Position numbers and translations under genes: made by a program
Notes under the pieces: model-generated
Databases searched by the model: none
What the model saw: only the letters and a program-made list of their open reading frames with translations
What the model was told of the DNA's origin: nothing
Assembly (NCBI GenBank): GCA_907165275.2
Contig: OU015652.1
Span: forward strand, 6,835,001 to 6,899,000
From: Zygaena filipendulae
Lineage: Eukaryota > Arthropoda > Insecta > Lepidoptera > Zygaenidae
Length of the DNA stretch: 64,000 nt
Direction: 5' to 3'
Part shown: in pieces, positions 1-11,994 of the stretch
Numbering within the stretch: position 1 is the stretch's first letter
How the letters are laid out: each line of letters opens with the position of its first letter

Positions 1-70
1 TGTGTCGTGGAAACCAAGCAAACGTGGTCTATATGCTAAATATAGTATATAATAACTTTGTACACAACCA
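1..70 (-). repeat. tail fragment of tRNA-derived SINE
   Basis: The segment GTCGTGGAAACCAAGCAAAC and the following TA-rich bases match the tail half of the SINE copies at 1925-2296, 29505-29768 and 34435-35162. The tRNA-like head is absent here, so this is a fragment. It lies in the intron downstream of the integrin exon at 295-523. Confidence 0.6.
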
Positions 71-122
71 AAACCAATGTATCCGAAATACGAATACAAT
101 AAATATTGATACATTTATAACT

Positions 123-190
123 GACTAGCTGTTCCCTGCGGTTTCTCCCGCAGTACCCATTGCAATTGTCAATGTATCGAATAAATTTTT
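123..190 (-). repeat. Helitron-like element fragment
   Basis: It begins CTAGCTGTTCCCTGCGGTTT, the reverse complement of the conserved 3' end of the dispersed Helitron-like family in this window. Only about 70 bases are recognisable. It lies in an integrin intron. Confidence 0.5.
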
Positions 191-294
191 ATTCTATTCC
201 TTGTTTGGCGTCATTTGTATTTACAGCAATTTAGTCATAACAATGCCATTTAAACACAATTTATCGCTACACAACACAATACAATCATACTTAC

Positions 295-2609
295 TTTTTA
301 GGTACAGTAGACACGTAAGGCATGACTAGTTTGTCCACGAACGATCCGAAGCCAATTCTAAAGTTGGAGGTGATATTCCTCATCGTACTGGAGAGCAGGC
401 TGCCCAGCGAGCTGAGTTTCTCCTTGTCATTCTTCATGGATCTGCTCAAGTCCATAAGGTAGTAGAGATCCACCGGGTAGTCTTGGGCTTGCGAGTACGC
501 GAATGTCAATGTCTGCATCTGATCTGAAAAAAGTAAATACCACTTAGTTTGTGCTCATAACACGAATTGAAGGGTCAAATACATGGAAAAATTATTTTGG
601 AAACTTCTGTTTGTTTATTGAGTGATGGTGTAGATTGTAAACGCATTTAGCCTGGAATAGGATGAATAGATGGGACGTTCTTATTAGTTTATAGTTCATT
701 TGCTGAGCTAAATTATAGTTGGGGACTTAAAAGTACAATGACAGTCTGTCTATAATAAACTAGAAGAGACACTGGACTAATTTTGACTAGAACTGAAAGC
801 GTTAATAACGTTATTTACTTGTATGCTGATAAAAAACTATTAAAAGTGGATTTTGTTGTTTATATAATGGTGGTTCAATCAACTTTCGTAGCGGTTCGGT
901 TTTTTGTGCGCATAGAAATCCTTCCATTAATAATTTTAATTATAAATGCAAAAGTTTTGTTTGTTATGCTTTCACGGCTCAACCGATCATGAAATTATGT
1001 ATGCACGTTGTCAGGGGTACAGAAAAGGACATAGGGTACTTTTTATCCCGGAATCCTCGCGGGAACTCCGAAATAACTGCGGGTGAAACCGCGGGGCACA
1101 GCTAGTATATGATATTTCGAGTTGATTTCTTTAGTGTGCAATGAAAGATCAGAGAAAGCACTGTGTTTTCAATTCGTAAATTGACGATGGCTAAATGCAC
1201 CAATATTCATTGGGGATCTTTAAGATAGGGTTGGAGTTTTTGGCGGGCATCAAAGATGGCGGTTCATCATTTACTTTCGTGTCAATAAAAAAATTTTAAA
1301 AGTGGATTTTTTTGTGTTTTATGGTGCTGTATTGGACAATAATTTTCACAGTGACAGTTTTTTGTGTGGTCAAGAAAATATATGACATTTCGAGCTGATT
1401 TCTTCGGTATCCTCACAAGAGCTCCGAGAAAGTTCTCATAGTCTATTATCAGTACCATGGCCTACAAGTTAAAACCGTACAACGATGCTAAACACTAATT
1501 TGAACGCATTTAACTAACTTATTTTACTTGAAACTGGCTAAATGCATTATATGCGAAAGCCAATGAGAAGAAGAAAGAAAGATAGGGTTGTTTTACTCAT
1601 TCGCAATTGCAGCGAGACTCTTTGGGGCTTGATCTGCACTAGATTCTCGCCGAAGCCGGCTGCGGCAGCGCCCCCTGCTGCGTAGCTGCCGCTGCCCTTC
1701 ACCCCGCTGCTGCTGCTGCTGCTTCCACTCATTGACTCCTCATACGAGTACGACCCCGCACCCATGCGAGCTTTAGCTGTTAAATGCAAATATATTTATT
1801 AATCACTCGAATTTCAAAATTTAACAGAATAGATACTGCTAGAAGAAGTGCACGGTACCTCCCTTCGCAAAAAATGGCACATTATAGATTAGATAATAAA
1901 ATAAGAATAATTAACAGCATTTCACGACACAGATCAACTTGATCATATACTATGTTATAAGCTTGTGCTGTGGAAACCAAACAAACATAAGTACCTATAT
2001 ACTACATATTATTATTACATACATAATATTATACTGTTTAATTTTTCCTAAATCATATTTATTTTAAAGGACCTTTATAAAGTCAATTACATGTCGGTCC
2101 TATTATATATGTATATACACACAATTTTAACAAAACAATAACATAATATTACACCTACACTATAGATACAAACACGCCCAGACTGGAAAGTAGAAACTTG
2201 TCTTCATCCCACAAAGTCCACCCCCACCGAGAAGCAATCCCACAATCTCTCAATTGGCGGGTAGACGTCTTGACCTACTGCGCCAACCCTGTCGTCATAA
2301 TCTCTTACCTCTGCTTAGTTCTCTGTTGTACAGAGGGTCGATGGTGCGCTGATTGTCCGGGTTGAATATGTGATTCACGTCGCAGCCGGCGGTGCCCGCT
2401 TCCATGGCGGGGTTGAAGCATCGCGGCGCGTTGAAGTTGGCGGCGTAGCACCACGCGCAGCTGGGCGTGCGGATGCAGTCGCTGCACGTCGTCTTGCTCG
2501 AGCACGGGTTCTGGGCGAGCAGTTGCTCCGCGTGCTGGCATCGACTCACGCCAAACAAACACACCCACACGCACAATGCTAATACCAACGATCGTTTCGT
2601 GTTATACAT
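295..2609 (-). CDS. integrin beta subunit, N-terminal exons (partial)
   Basis: This is a cell-surface adhesion receptor subunit; it pairs with an alpha chain and binds matrix ligands. Coding exons on the minus strand are 2609-2309, 1776-1597 and 523-295, with GT-AG borders and phases 1 and 1, leaving in phase 2. Exon 1 encodes a signal peptide (hydrophobic [17 protein letters not shown]) and a cysteine-rich PSI domain ([13 protein letters not shown]). Exon 2 holds a Ser/Gly/Ala-rich linker and then the conserved [12 protein letters not shown] strand. Exon 3 opens the beta-I domain with [16 protein letters not shown], where D-x-S-x-S is the MIDAS metal site, followed by GFGSFVDK. The remaining beta-I, EGF, transmembrane and tail exons lie off the left edge. 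The start is the first ATG before the signal peptide. A beta-PS (myospheroid)-type subunit is the likeliest ortholog, but the paralog cannot be fixed from the N-terminus. Confidence 0.9.
1005..1106 (+). repeat. Helitron-like element, 3' end
   Basis: The sequence reads GGACATAGGGTACTTTTTAT, then CGGAATCCTCGCGGGAACTCC, and ends GCGGGGCACAGCTAG followed by T. The CTAG terminus followed by T fits the CTRR end and A/T target of Helitrons. The 5' part is not recognisable. Confidence 0.55.
1278..1585 (+). repeat. unclassified dispersed repeat
   Basis: This stretch resembles 7690-7890. Shared blocks are the AGCTGATT(A/T)CTT...GAGAAAGTTCT segment and the ACTGGCTAAATGCATTATATG block with its GAAGAAAGAAAG tail. 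A third similar block lies near 830-910. The right end stops about 10 bases from the splice donor of integrin exon 2. The class is unknown. Confidence 0.5.
1925..2296 (-). repeat. tRNA-derived SINE (degenerate copy)
   Basis: On the minus strand the head reads GACGACAGGGTTGGCGCAGTAGG, which matches a tRNA A box. A degenerate B box and a tail ending in the GTGGAAACCAAACAAAC block follow. It is the same family as 29505-29768 and 34435-35162. It sits in integrin intron 1, starting about 11 bases after the exon 1 donor. Confidence 0.65.
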
Positions 2610-4892
2610 TTCTTCGTTTTCGCTTTTCGACTATAATTCAGATCGATTCTGTAAGAATGAAAAAAAATTCGTGAGTTTCCGATAACCCACTCACTCACGT
2701 CACTCACATGCGCGCAAAAATTCGTACATTGCACGAATGTTTGTACGCATGTAAAAGGTACGCATGTAAAGGGCAGTCAGACGTTCATTCGGAAATTCAG
2801 CGGATACGCAAATGGGTTCGCAAACTCAATTCGCGAACCCGCTTGTACTTCCTCCTAGACTTGTTTACGAAAGTCTCAGTCCTGCTTGCGATTTTGTGAA
2901 TCATGGACAATGAAGATGATTTTATTAGTGCGTTAGGACTCATACTAATTATGCTGCATGAAGCGGACCGGTGAAATGCTCCCTTTAAGCAACCATTTTT
3001 TTAATTCGTCAATGGAACATTAAAGAGAAAATGAATTTTTAATTCTTTCCCAGGCGTCATTTACGGCCATTCTGTTTATAGGGGATTTCATTTGAGGATC
3101 CCATGTGGTCAATTCATTCTGCAGGAGTTCAATAAACTCCATCACCTTGATGTTGTACCAACCCATTATGAAATTTAAGTAGGTAGGCGTCACGAACTAT
3201 GAAAATGGCGAAACGTCCGTTAGGTACCTTCGCAATCAGGTGCCCAACTGGTCACACGAATGTGTAGGAGACTGCACGAAGGATCGAGGTTCGCGTGTTT
3301 TGCTGTGCGTTAAAAAACCGACACAGCTTTGAAAAGCACGAATGCAGCGAAAACTTTGCATAATCATTCGCAAATGTCGTCCTACACTTGTGGGTTTGCG
3401 TATTTGTGCGAATGTGAACTTCGTATCAAACAAATCTATAGATTAATTAGGTACCTATATTAAGTTCATTTGGTGCTGCGTTTCTATGTGACAAACAGTT
3501 GTTTAGACTTCTTAATGGTATGCGTAGGTACATGACTATGAATGCACAGGTGGGCGGTGCGGCGGTGAGCAAGAAGGGCGCCGCCCACGCGGCTGTATCG
3601 AGGTCACGATGATAGAAAAAGCCGGTGTTATACCTACACGACCGTAGTTTCTTTTGAACCAAAAATAATAACAAATATTAAAACATGAAGTTAAAAAACT
3701 CACTGAATGAAACTGATATTATATTGACATCGTCTATGTATTGAATGTAATTACCTATACTAGGTATATATATATATTATACAAGAAAAGTCATTAAGAT
3801 GGTCAAGCAACCCGGTTTAAACCTGGTGCTTGGGTTCAAATCCGATAAACTCCCGTAAACGCCCTGGTACAATCAATATACAATAGAACGTATATCTAGG
3901 TAAGTACATAATACATATATACCTTAAGCACAGATAATATAATACTATGCTTAATTATTATTATTAGTACCTACCTTAAGTAAATACGTTTTCTATAATA
4001 TGCAGCTTTCCTATCGACAAGGTTATATAGGTAATTAAGTACGAAAAATAGCTCATAATAAAGTTATCGTCAATATTTACATAAAGTTACAGATAAACTC
4101 TATACAAACATAATAAAAATTTAAAATACAAACAATTTTTAATTGTTCATCACTTCTTTTAATGTGATCACATATAAGTCAAAGCTTACAAACACTGCAA
4201 TCCGAATTTAGATTATCAACACGAACAATTTTTCGGGTCTCGTCTTTGAATTGCTACACACAAGTTAACTAAAGTAAATAAATACGATAACGCGTTCCCC
4301 AGCGCAAGCGCAACTAAAAACGCGCGACCTCACGCCGGATACGTGGGTGACTAATGCAACAGAAAATAACTTCGTCAGCGGTGAATCGGTGATACAACAG
4401 GCGCCGTCATCGTCTCTTCTCAGAACATTACAAATTACAATATCAATACTGAGTAGGTATATTATGTGTTTAAGAGAACACAATTTACAGTGAAACCTAA
4501 TTAAAACACAGATAATTATGATGTGTTCAATGGGTGTGTTATTGAAAATAGCACGTCAAAATGACACGGCAAGGAGTCGGTATTTGATCTAATTCTTTTT
4601 CATATTTGACTGCTTCAGTTTCAAAGTCAACGAATTCGTTTCGCCGTTCGCGCATCTGATAGTTAGGATCCTTCAAAAAAATTATATTGACGAAGGATAA
4701 AGAGATAAGAAAACAACTATAGCGAGAATACTCGTGTACTGAATTCATAAGACAGAAGGAAAGAGATCACGATTAGGTAAAGAATGTCCTCATGAACCAA
4801 CAAGAGCCTAGACCTACCTTAATCTCGGGCGTATTATAAGCATTATGAATATTTTTACTGCTGAGGCAATGATTGACTAGGGCTTGTGGATG
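2610..4892. other. 5' flank of integrin gene, no gene seen
   Basis: This holds the presumed promoter and 5' UTR of the integrin gene, on the minus strand. No convincing coding exon was found. Near 3793-3850 a block with AACCCGGTTTAAACCTGGTGCTTGGG is related to the small MITE at 56621-56730. The stretch 2700-3450 carries many CGCATG/ACGAATG words but no resolvable repeat boundary. Confidence 0.5.
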
Positions 4893-5227
4893 TCAATTGG
4901 CTACTTGACAAAAAATTTTTTTTTAGTCCGTCGTGTAGATTAGTAAAAAATATTGGACACGTATTTTTTCTTTTTTTACGTACTCAAAAAATAACAGAGA
5001 TACATTGAGTTGAAATTTCGCGCGACGTCACAATTCGGTGCGATTTGTATGGCGCTTATAATGAATATTGACGTCACGAGCCCCCCACCCTAAACTTTAA
5101 TGCGCTTTATCTATGTTCATTTTCATTAAATTGAAAAAGCAAAAAATACGTGTCTATTATTTTTTTATTTTCTAACTGACGGACTAATTAGAATTTTGAT
5201 ATTCATACCTTGGAGAATACCCAATTG
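4893..5227 (+). mobile_element. MITE of the AGTCCGTC family, copy A
   Basis: A non-coding element of about 335 bases with inverted inner ends (TTTTAGTCCGTCGTG and ACTGACGGACTAATTAG), flanked by CAATTGG-like termini. One TGACGTCA site is intact and the second is mutated to CGACGTCA. Six more copies occur in this window. No transposase is encoded, so the superfamily is open. Confidence 0.7.
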
Positions 5228-6371
5228 TGCAGATAGCATTGTGTACAGATGAATTCAAAGAGTATATAACCACTACGTTTTAGATGAATTTAAACCTAGC
5301 GAAAGATAAGCGAAATAATTTTATGTTTGTGGGTAAAATAGAGAGCAGTGATTCTACTCGTATAGAATATTGATGCATCTTAAAAAACCGCGATAAATAC
5401 AGGTAGGTACCTACTAGGTACTTAAGTATTTCTTTAAAGGTCACGTTTCGTAAGTACATCCAGACAGAAGGCTACAAAGAACCGGTGTGTCTGTAGGTCG
5501 GTTGATTTGCGTTTGATTACGTCATTAAGAGCTTTCTGACTAACACAGAACCACGGTGATTCAAACAAGCACAATCATACCACCACTATTATCTCTACTA
5601 TCGCCTTATTTTGCTTGCACAATCGATTTGACGAATTCAGTTTCTCAAGCATAGCATAGACGATGTAGGCGTTTTGCGATTATCGATCAATATTTTTGTT
5701 TCAGATTATTTATAGCTCTCCAAACATGTATAATACGATCATTGATGTAAAAAAAATTTTTACGTAGGTATAGACCTACGATACATTTTGGTATCGATCT
5801 TTTACAGTGCGTTAACGCGTATCAAAATAAAATCATAATCACATAAGCTGTATACCACAAACTGACTCACTGACTCAACAAAGTATTGGGTGCGGGACAA
5901 AATTAAAAGAAAAATCCGAAAACACGGATATTCTCTGACTTCCCGCAGAAAAAATTTGGTCAACATTGGAATGATAAAATAGAAGGTATACATATAGGTA
6001 GTTGCAGCTACGGGAACAAAATATTTCCATTAACCGTATAGTTTATAAAAAAGTCGTGCAGCTATCAGCTTAATCCCACCCTATCCCGTTTCAGCCAGTT
6101 CCCTTATACCGCTCGTAACGGTCGCGATCGAGACTCAAGAAATCAAGACACAAGATGCATAGCTGGGTCATTGACCATGCATTTTACGACTACTACAGTA
6201 CATTTTATGCACTCAGCGTCTTATTAATGGGAATGATGAGCAACTCTACAAAATATACGGCTCTTTAGTCAACTCAGCCCGCTCGAACTCAGCCTGCGGG
6301 ATGAGTTTGACCTAATGAATGTTTTGAATCCAGCAACTCATCCCACTGATACATTTTATGAGTTGTATACA

Positions 6372-6592
6372 GAGTTACAAGAGATAAAGCGCATTAAAGT
6401 TTGGGGTGGGGGCTCGTGACGTCACTAACCGCTACAGGCCGCCATACAAACTGCACTGGTTAGTGACGTCACGCTAAATTTCAACTCAATGTATCGCCGT
6501 TATTTTTTGATTACGTAAAAAAAGAAAAAATACGTGTCCAATATTTTTTTTATCTACAAGATGGACTAAAAAAAAATTAGTCAAAAAGCCTA
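6372..6592 (-). mobile_element. MITE of the AGTCCGTC family, copy B (partial)
   Basis: It starts inside the element at GAGATAAAGCGCATTAAAGT and runs to TCTACAAGATGGACTAAAAA, so one end is missing. Both TGACGTCA sites are intact. Confidence 0.65.
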
Positions 6593-7107
6593 TTGCAAAT
6601 TGAAATAAATTCGTAAAAAGTATTTTTTCTTTCCGAAATAGTATTTAAAAAAAATCTACGACAGTTATGCTGCAGATGTGCTAAAACGTAGTTATTATAT
6701 GATCTTTGATATCTACGTTTTAATAGCTACCTATCCAACAAGGTATAACAAGCTGGGGTATTATTAGAAAACTTCGAAAAAAATTTGATGATAGGCTGGC
6801 CAGGTAGTAAAAAATAATGGTAGGTAGGTACTAATGCATCAAATTAACACTTAGGTCAGAAAACGAGATAAATATGAAAATAAAATAAAATGATGTTTAA
6901 TAATTACTAAATAGTCATAAATATCAGTAGGAAATGATGGAAACTACAACCTCTTAAAGGATCTAGGTCGACTTAACCTGTAACCCTTTATACACGAAAA
7001 AAAGTGTTATGGGTACATTGTACTATTCAAGTTTAGTGTTGTGAGTGTACCATTACCATTATCACTTTGCCAGGTTTTACTTACATAGGAAGGAATTTTT
7101 GCACTTT

Positions 7108-7310
7108 AACCGACTACAAAAAAGGAGGTTCTATGTTTCAATTCCAATCATTTATGGTTTTATGGCCGTGACCGTTTTGACAGTGATTGGTTCTATCCTT
7201 CTACGTTCCGACTAATGTAATTTTTTATGTATGTTCAGTGTATACCGATTAGGTATAATACTCGAACCGGCTGGACCTATTTAAATTCTTTTTTTGTTTG
7301 AAAGGTAGGT
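7108..7310 (+). repeat. ACCGACTACAAAAAAGGAGG repeat fragment
   Basis: The opening words resemble a short interspersed repeat I associate with lepidopteran introns and flanks. No second copy was seen in this window, so boundaries and class are uncertain. Confidence 0.35.
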
Positions 7311-7689
7311 AATATTACACAGGGTGGAAATTTGAGACGGGTCAGTAATGGCGGCTACCTTAAAAGTTGAAGCTACGTGACTATGATCTGAGGAGACCAT
7401 CCCTTATTTTTTGAGTTATTGCTATGGCATTTACAAATTTTGAAAAAAATTTACAGTCAGCGAAAAATCAGCGACTTACCAAAATAATTTTTATTAACTT
7501 ATCAATCTGGTCACCGACAAGGATTAAAAGGCTCTATTGGACCAAGTTAGGTTAGGGTATCAGAAATGTCACAAATCGAAAAAAACGTTTCCCATACATT
7601 TTATTAGGAAAATGAGTTGTAGCACAGTAATGAAAAGTTTCTTATTTCGAGAAAATACTAGTAAGGGATCGCCAAGAGTGACGGTTTTT

Positions 7690-7890
7690 TATTTGCTCAA
7701 GAAGTTATATGAAATTTCCAGCTGATTACTTTGGTTTCCTTCAAGAGCTCTGAGAAAGTTCTTGCAAGCTATAGTACAGTGGCTTGCTATTTTAAACCGT
7801 ACAACAAAGCATTTTAATAGCAAATAATCTAATTAATTCACTTGAAACTGGCTAAATGCATTATATGTGAAAGTCCATAAAAAAGAAGAA
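7690..7890 (+). repeat. unclassified dispersed repeat, second copy
   Basis: It matches 1360-1585 over the block running from AGCTGATTACTTTGG to GGCTAAATGCATTATATGTG and the GAAGAAAGAAAG tail. No coding potential was seen. Confidence 0.5.
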
Positions 7891-8146
7891 AGAAAGAAAA
7901 AACTCCATTATTCAACTTTTACAATAAATTCTGATTTAGAAAAATACTTATCCTGATCTGCTTCCTATGATCTAAATATGAATCCAAACAAATCTCAACA
8001 CATTGTGAATGGAGCCCCTGGGTTAAGATAACAGAACTGATAAAATTCTCTGCTACTGTAAATATTTCTATCCTGGTACATGTTGATACAGATCTATAAT
8101 ACATATACTATATAAAATTGAAGTTACTGAGAAAGCTTTATAGTTA

Positions 8147-8560
8147 TCTATACTAATATTATAAAGAGGATAGATTTTATTTTTTGTTTGTTTGTTACAA
8201 CAGAGGTGTCTTTACCTATGGTAGGGGGGTAGGGGGCAACAAGCACCACTCGCTACGGAGCTCTACCACTTGGTGCGCGCGCGGTCAACGCGCGTTGACC
8301 AGCTGCAGCACGTTGAACTTTCAATGACCAACGTAAAAAGAGCTCTGCTTTGCATAGATTTTGAATAACATCTGGAGCTCTTCTTATATTTACTTACTGG
8401 GGGCACTAGGGTATTGTCGCTACATGGGCTAGAGACGCCTCTGTCTTACAATTTAACTCAAAAACTACTGCACCAATTTCAAAAATTGTTACATTATCCC
8501 TGAGTAACATTTATTAGGCTATATTGAAAACTGGAATTCGAAATAATAAATAAATATTTT
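8147..8560 (+). mobile_element. Helitron-like element, 5' part, carrying a nested MITE
   Basis: It begins TCTATACTAATATTATAAAG, the conserved 5' start of the family, directly after an A. It continues past the insertion at 8200-8444 with the AACTCAAAAACTACTGCACC block. The CTAG 3' end is not recognisable. Confidence 0.6.
8200..8444. mobile_element. MITE with ACAGAGGTGTCT ends
   Basis: About 245 bases bounded by inverted ACAGAGGTGTCT and AGACGCCTCTGT and flanked by TTACA on both sides, consistent with a 5-base target duplication. It splits the Helitron-like element and is therefore younger. Internally GC-rich, with a CGCGCGCGGTCAACGCGCG palindromic stretch. No ORF. Confidence 0.6.
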
Positions 8561-9480
8561 TGACATATTAAATTCCTCAGCCCAAAATGTTTCATCAGTG
8601 TGTTGTCTTTTCCTTGGGAGGTCCCAATTTAGAAACATACATTATGATTAATGGATACATATATTATGATTAATGATATTACCATGAAACAATTATCAAA
8701 ATCGGCTCAGTATGTAAGCACCTAGTTCTTTAGACATAAGTCTAGTTAATTTGTGATTATGTTACCTTTGCCTCAACAGAATACTTATAGGTATTTTTCT
8801 TTGTGGTATAGTCTATATTATAACAAATATGGTACAGTCCAAAGACTTCTATATCTCAAAAGAATAACTTATTCTTCTGAGTTCTATATAAATTGGTATA
8901 GTCTTTATACCATTACCAAATAAGAGAGTAGGTATTATGTCAATACTATCGAAGTATAGAGTATGCCCTTTATTTTCTCTGATTACAAACTGTTTAGACT
9001 TTAGTTAGTTTTACTCAAAGACATTCAATATATTAAAGGAGGTTTGGTTTTAATTGATGAGAGAGATGATTACGGAATCGACGTTTTAGTGAAACAGTTT
9101 CTGAAAACGGCAAAAGTAGTAGGTAGTACGTACATAATTGATAGATCTTACCAGTCTTCAAGCTGTATTTTAAAATATCATCATTTCGAGTCAAAGCAAA
9201 GAGTAAATTTTTTTCAAGATTATTTTCATATTCCAAATATAGTAAAATATCCACAAAAAGGTTGACACAAATCAATCAATTATTTTTTCTTTTTAGATTT
9301 TTCAATCAATTCCACAAATTAACTATTTTACACCCAAAATAAATATAAATAGGTAGGTACTTAGGTAAGAGGTAACCTACTTATTTAGTAGTTCAAAAGC
9401 AGTATCGAACAGTATCGATATTTTTATCCGATAAATATTTTGATCTGCGAAACAAAATAGTAAATACCCAATGTCGAAAA
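8561..9480. other. intergenic, no gene seen
   Basis: AT-rich DNA with short ORFs on both strands that overlap one another (around 9033-9275) and show no family signature. No splice-bounded exon or named repeat was recognised. Confidence 0.4.
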
Positions 9481-10418
9481 TAGGGTACTTGCATGAATTT
9501 TTTTTCCAATCTATTTTGAAGATTACTTAAACAAAGCAAGAAAAATTGTTATTATTTATTTATTTATTTACTTTAATCCACAGCACTTAAAAACTAATTA
9601 ACAGTACTTTTATACATTACTTGCTACCAATTACGGACTAACATTTTGTAAACTAAAGAAAAAAAAATACCATTATAATTTGTTGACACCTAGTTAGAAT
9701 ACAAAGCCTCCAAATTAAACAGCACTTTTATTATACATGAATAGATACAACGTACAACGAGAAAAAATGATAGTGTGTGTGTGTGTGTGTAATGAAATGA
9801 AATTTATAATTTGAAATTGTGTTAATATTTAAAAAATAGAGCCTTAGAAAAGCATTATCGTGAAAGATTTACTAAAAAATTATCAATAGTTTCCAAAATA
9901 TTCAACTTTTAATTTTGTGAAACGGAATGTTGCAACGAAATACCAATCACAGCCAAGCTTGACACATGACGTCACTTCAATTTTTTTAGGAAACATTTAC
10001 CTCTTTCAGGGAAGGCAAAATAAACTAAGTGCATACAGTCAACACATATTTTATTTTTTCTGAAGTTTTTTACTTTAACATGCATCGGTAAGATGCATTT
10101 CGATTCTGTTCTGTAACTTTTGGAAGTAACTCGACATAGTTCAACCATAATTTCGCTTTTGGATATTGAAGTTATCTGTCTGTCACTGTCACATGAATCT
10201 GTCAATACGACAGTGACATCTCTATCACAGATTAATAAGGCGTAATTTTTAAGTAGTGACGTCATTCCGCGTTTCGGCGGTAAAGTCAAAAGTAGGAACT
10301 TTAAAACGCTCTATTTAATTAATTTATGCGTATATTTTTTTTCTTTTTCTTGCTTTGTTTAAGTAGGTCATATATCTTTAAAATAGACTGGAAAAAAAAA
10401 ATTCATGCAAGTACCCTA
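9481..10418 (-). mobile_element. TAGGGTACTTGCATGAA-family DNA element, copy 1
   Basis: Both ends carry the inverted terminus TAGGGTACTTGCATGAA. In this copy the inverted ends extend to roughly 70 bases, including the words CTTAAACAAAGCAAGAAAAA. The other copies (19169-19787 and 36951-37553) lack this left extension, so about 300 bases at the left look like an added end or composite. It holds a (GT)n run at 9773-9791, an ORF of about 105 codons at 9972-10289 (minus) and two TGACGTCA sites. No transposase signature. Confidence 0.65.
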
Positions 10419-10578
10419 GTACATCAATAACACTTTAGGCTGCGTTCGGAAACCACATGATTTTATCATTCACAAAATTATTGCAATAGGCGTCCACTCG
10501 CTACAACCACTGAGCAAATAATCACTACGTGGCCTGGCTACAACCTCTACCGCAGGTAGAGATTATATGATCTTATGG

Positions 10579-11092
10579 TAAGTTCACACGCGTGCGTTCA
10601 ACTCTACATTCAACGTGCACATTCACATTCACGAGCGTGTAAACGGTACGCCCGAGCCCGTGAACGCGCCTGTGAACGTGAATGCCGCGAATCGGGCAAG
10701 TGTCGGTTTTTTGGCAAAGTTCAAAGGATGAATGTGCGGGCGCCCGGTGACTGTTTACACGCGCGCGGGCAGTCAGTCTGTCCCGCGCTTTCGCGACGAG
10801 TGGATCTTCATTCAACGTTGCTAAGAAAGTCGCTACGATCGGATATTATATCTATTATATATATTATATCCGTCGTTCATAATTTTGTTTCTTTTTCCAA
10901 TAAAAATAAGTTAAGCCAAAGGATATGGCAGCAACAACACCGAGATCCTCGCTGCTCGCCATTCTGGCACTGACTGACACGACGGCGTGCGTGTAAACAG
11001 CTTGAATGTCCGCCGGCCCGGGACGGGCTGCATGCCGCGCAGCCCGCCAGGCAGCCCGCCGGGCTGCACGGCGCGCGTGTGAACGTAGCATT
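10579..11092. repeat. GC-rich segment with inverted ends, possible MITE
   Basis: The ends read TAAGTTCACACGCGTGCG and CGCGCGTGTGAACGTAGCATTA, an imperfect inverted pair rich in CG. The interior repeats TTTACACGCGCG-type words. Open frames on both strands overlap and look like by-products of base composition. A promoter CpG patch for Khc is an alternative, but it lies about 1 kb from the start codon. Confidence 0.4.
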
Positions 11093-11994
11093 AGCTCCAC
11101 CGGTCGTGCACCGGTCTACAACCAATAATAATAGATTGAGCAACTTTTTAGCCATTGCTTTAATTGACATTTCAGACGCCTTCAAGACGCTTTCGTGCTG
11201 TTAAACTAGGAGTCGTGGTACGAAATATTCATACAAAAAACGGTGGACGGTTTTTTTAGATGTCAAACTAAACAGGCCGGTAGCAGGCTTGGCTTGTAAG
11301 GAGGTGCGTTAAAGCAGAGCAATTCAGTTTAGGTCCTGCTTTAAGAGCTTATAGTAATTAGTGAGCCTAAGGTAGGTGTTTTCTGTGCTGTAGGTCTTGT
11401 CTAGGCGGCTTGGTGAGGCGATTTGAGAGGTGACTACGCGACTAGCCGTGCGGTGAAAATCGACTCGTGTAACTCTTTAGTCGGATTTTGCCTCGGAGGC
11501 TGTACTTAAACGTTTACTATCTCAGTCGGTTTTGAAGATAGGAAAAAAAACAGTTACCAATTTTTTTAAATAAGCTGTTAACAAATTAAACATTGATGTG
11601 ACTCTGTGCCACTCTGTGGAAATAAATTTGCGAGATTTTTTTTCCGCAGTACAGGCTACGCCTGAAAACTAAATAAAACGAACGCATCCAGAGAAGAAAT
11701 TTTTAAAAACGAAAATCGATTATTTTCATCCGCTGCCCCGTATTTTTGGTCCGCTGGCTAGTGGCTACAAGTTACAACCGTGCAACCGTCAATTTTGTTA
11801 CCAATTGAAAAAATCATATCGAATTTTTCTTCTTGTTGTACTTAATATGGCCGACATTTTGATACTGTCATGAAGAATTACTTGACTCAAGTTGAAACTT
11901 TGTAGTTCTTCATGCACGGTTTTAAGTTCCAGAAACGTTTTATTTTTTAATCGCACAGACAGTATTTAGTGTAACATAAATTACTGTTGAAAAA
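11093..11994 (+). promoter_or_regulatory. 5' flank and 5' UTR of Khc
   Basis: No coding exon was recognised. The transcript start must lie in or upstream of this stretch. The start codon follows a purine-rich GTTGAAAAAATGGC context. A non-coding first exon further upstream cannot be excluded. Confidence 0.35.

Larger units (their letters stand above)
5228..8146. other. intergenic, repeat-rich, no gene seen
   Basis: Between MITE copy A and the next Helitron-like element no coding exon could be supported. It contains a partial AGTCCGTC MITE (6372-6592), the ACCGACTACAAAAAAGGAGG repeat (7108-7310) and a copy of the 1278-1585 repeat (7690-7890). The remainder is AT-rich unique-looking DNA. Confidence 0.5.

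Noticed and set aside
10575..11185. Several overlapping open frames upstream of Khc
   Set aside because: They overlap on both strands inside a CpG-rich inverted segment; the Arg/Ala-rich translations reflect base composition.
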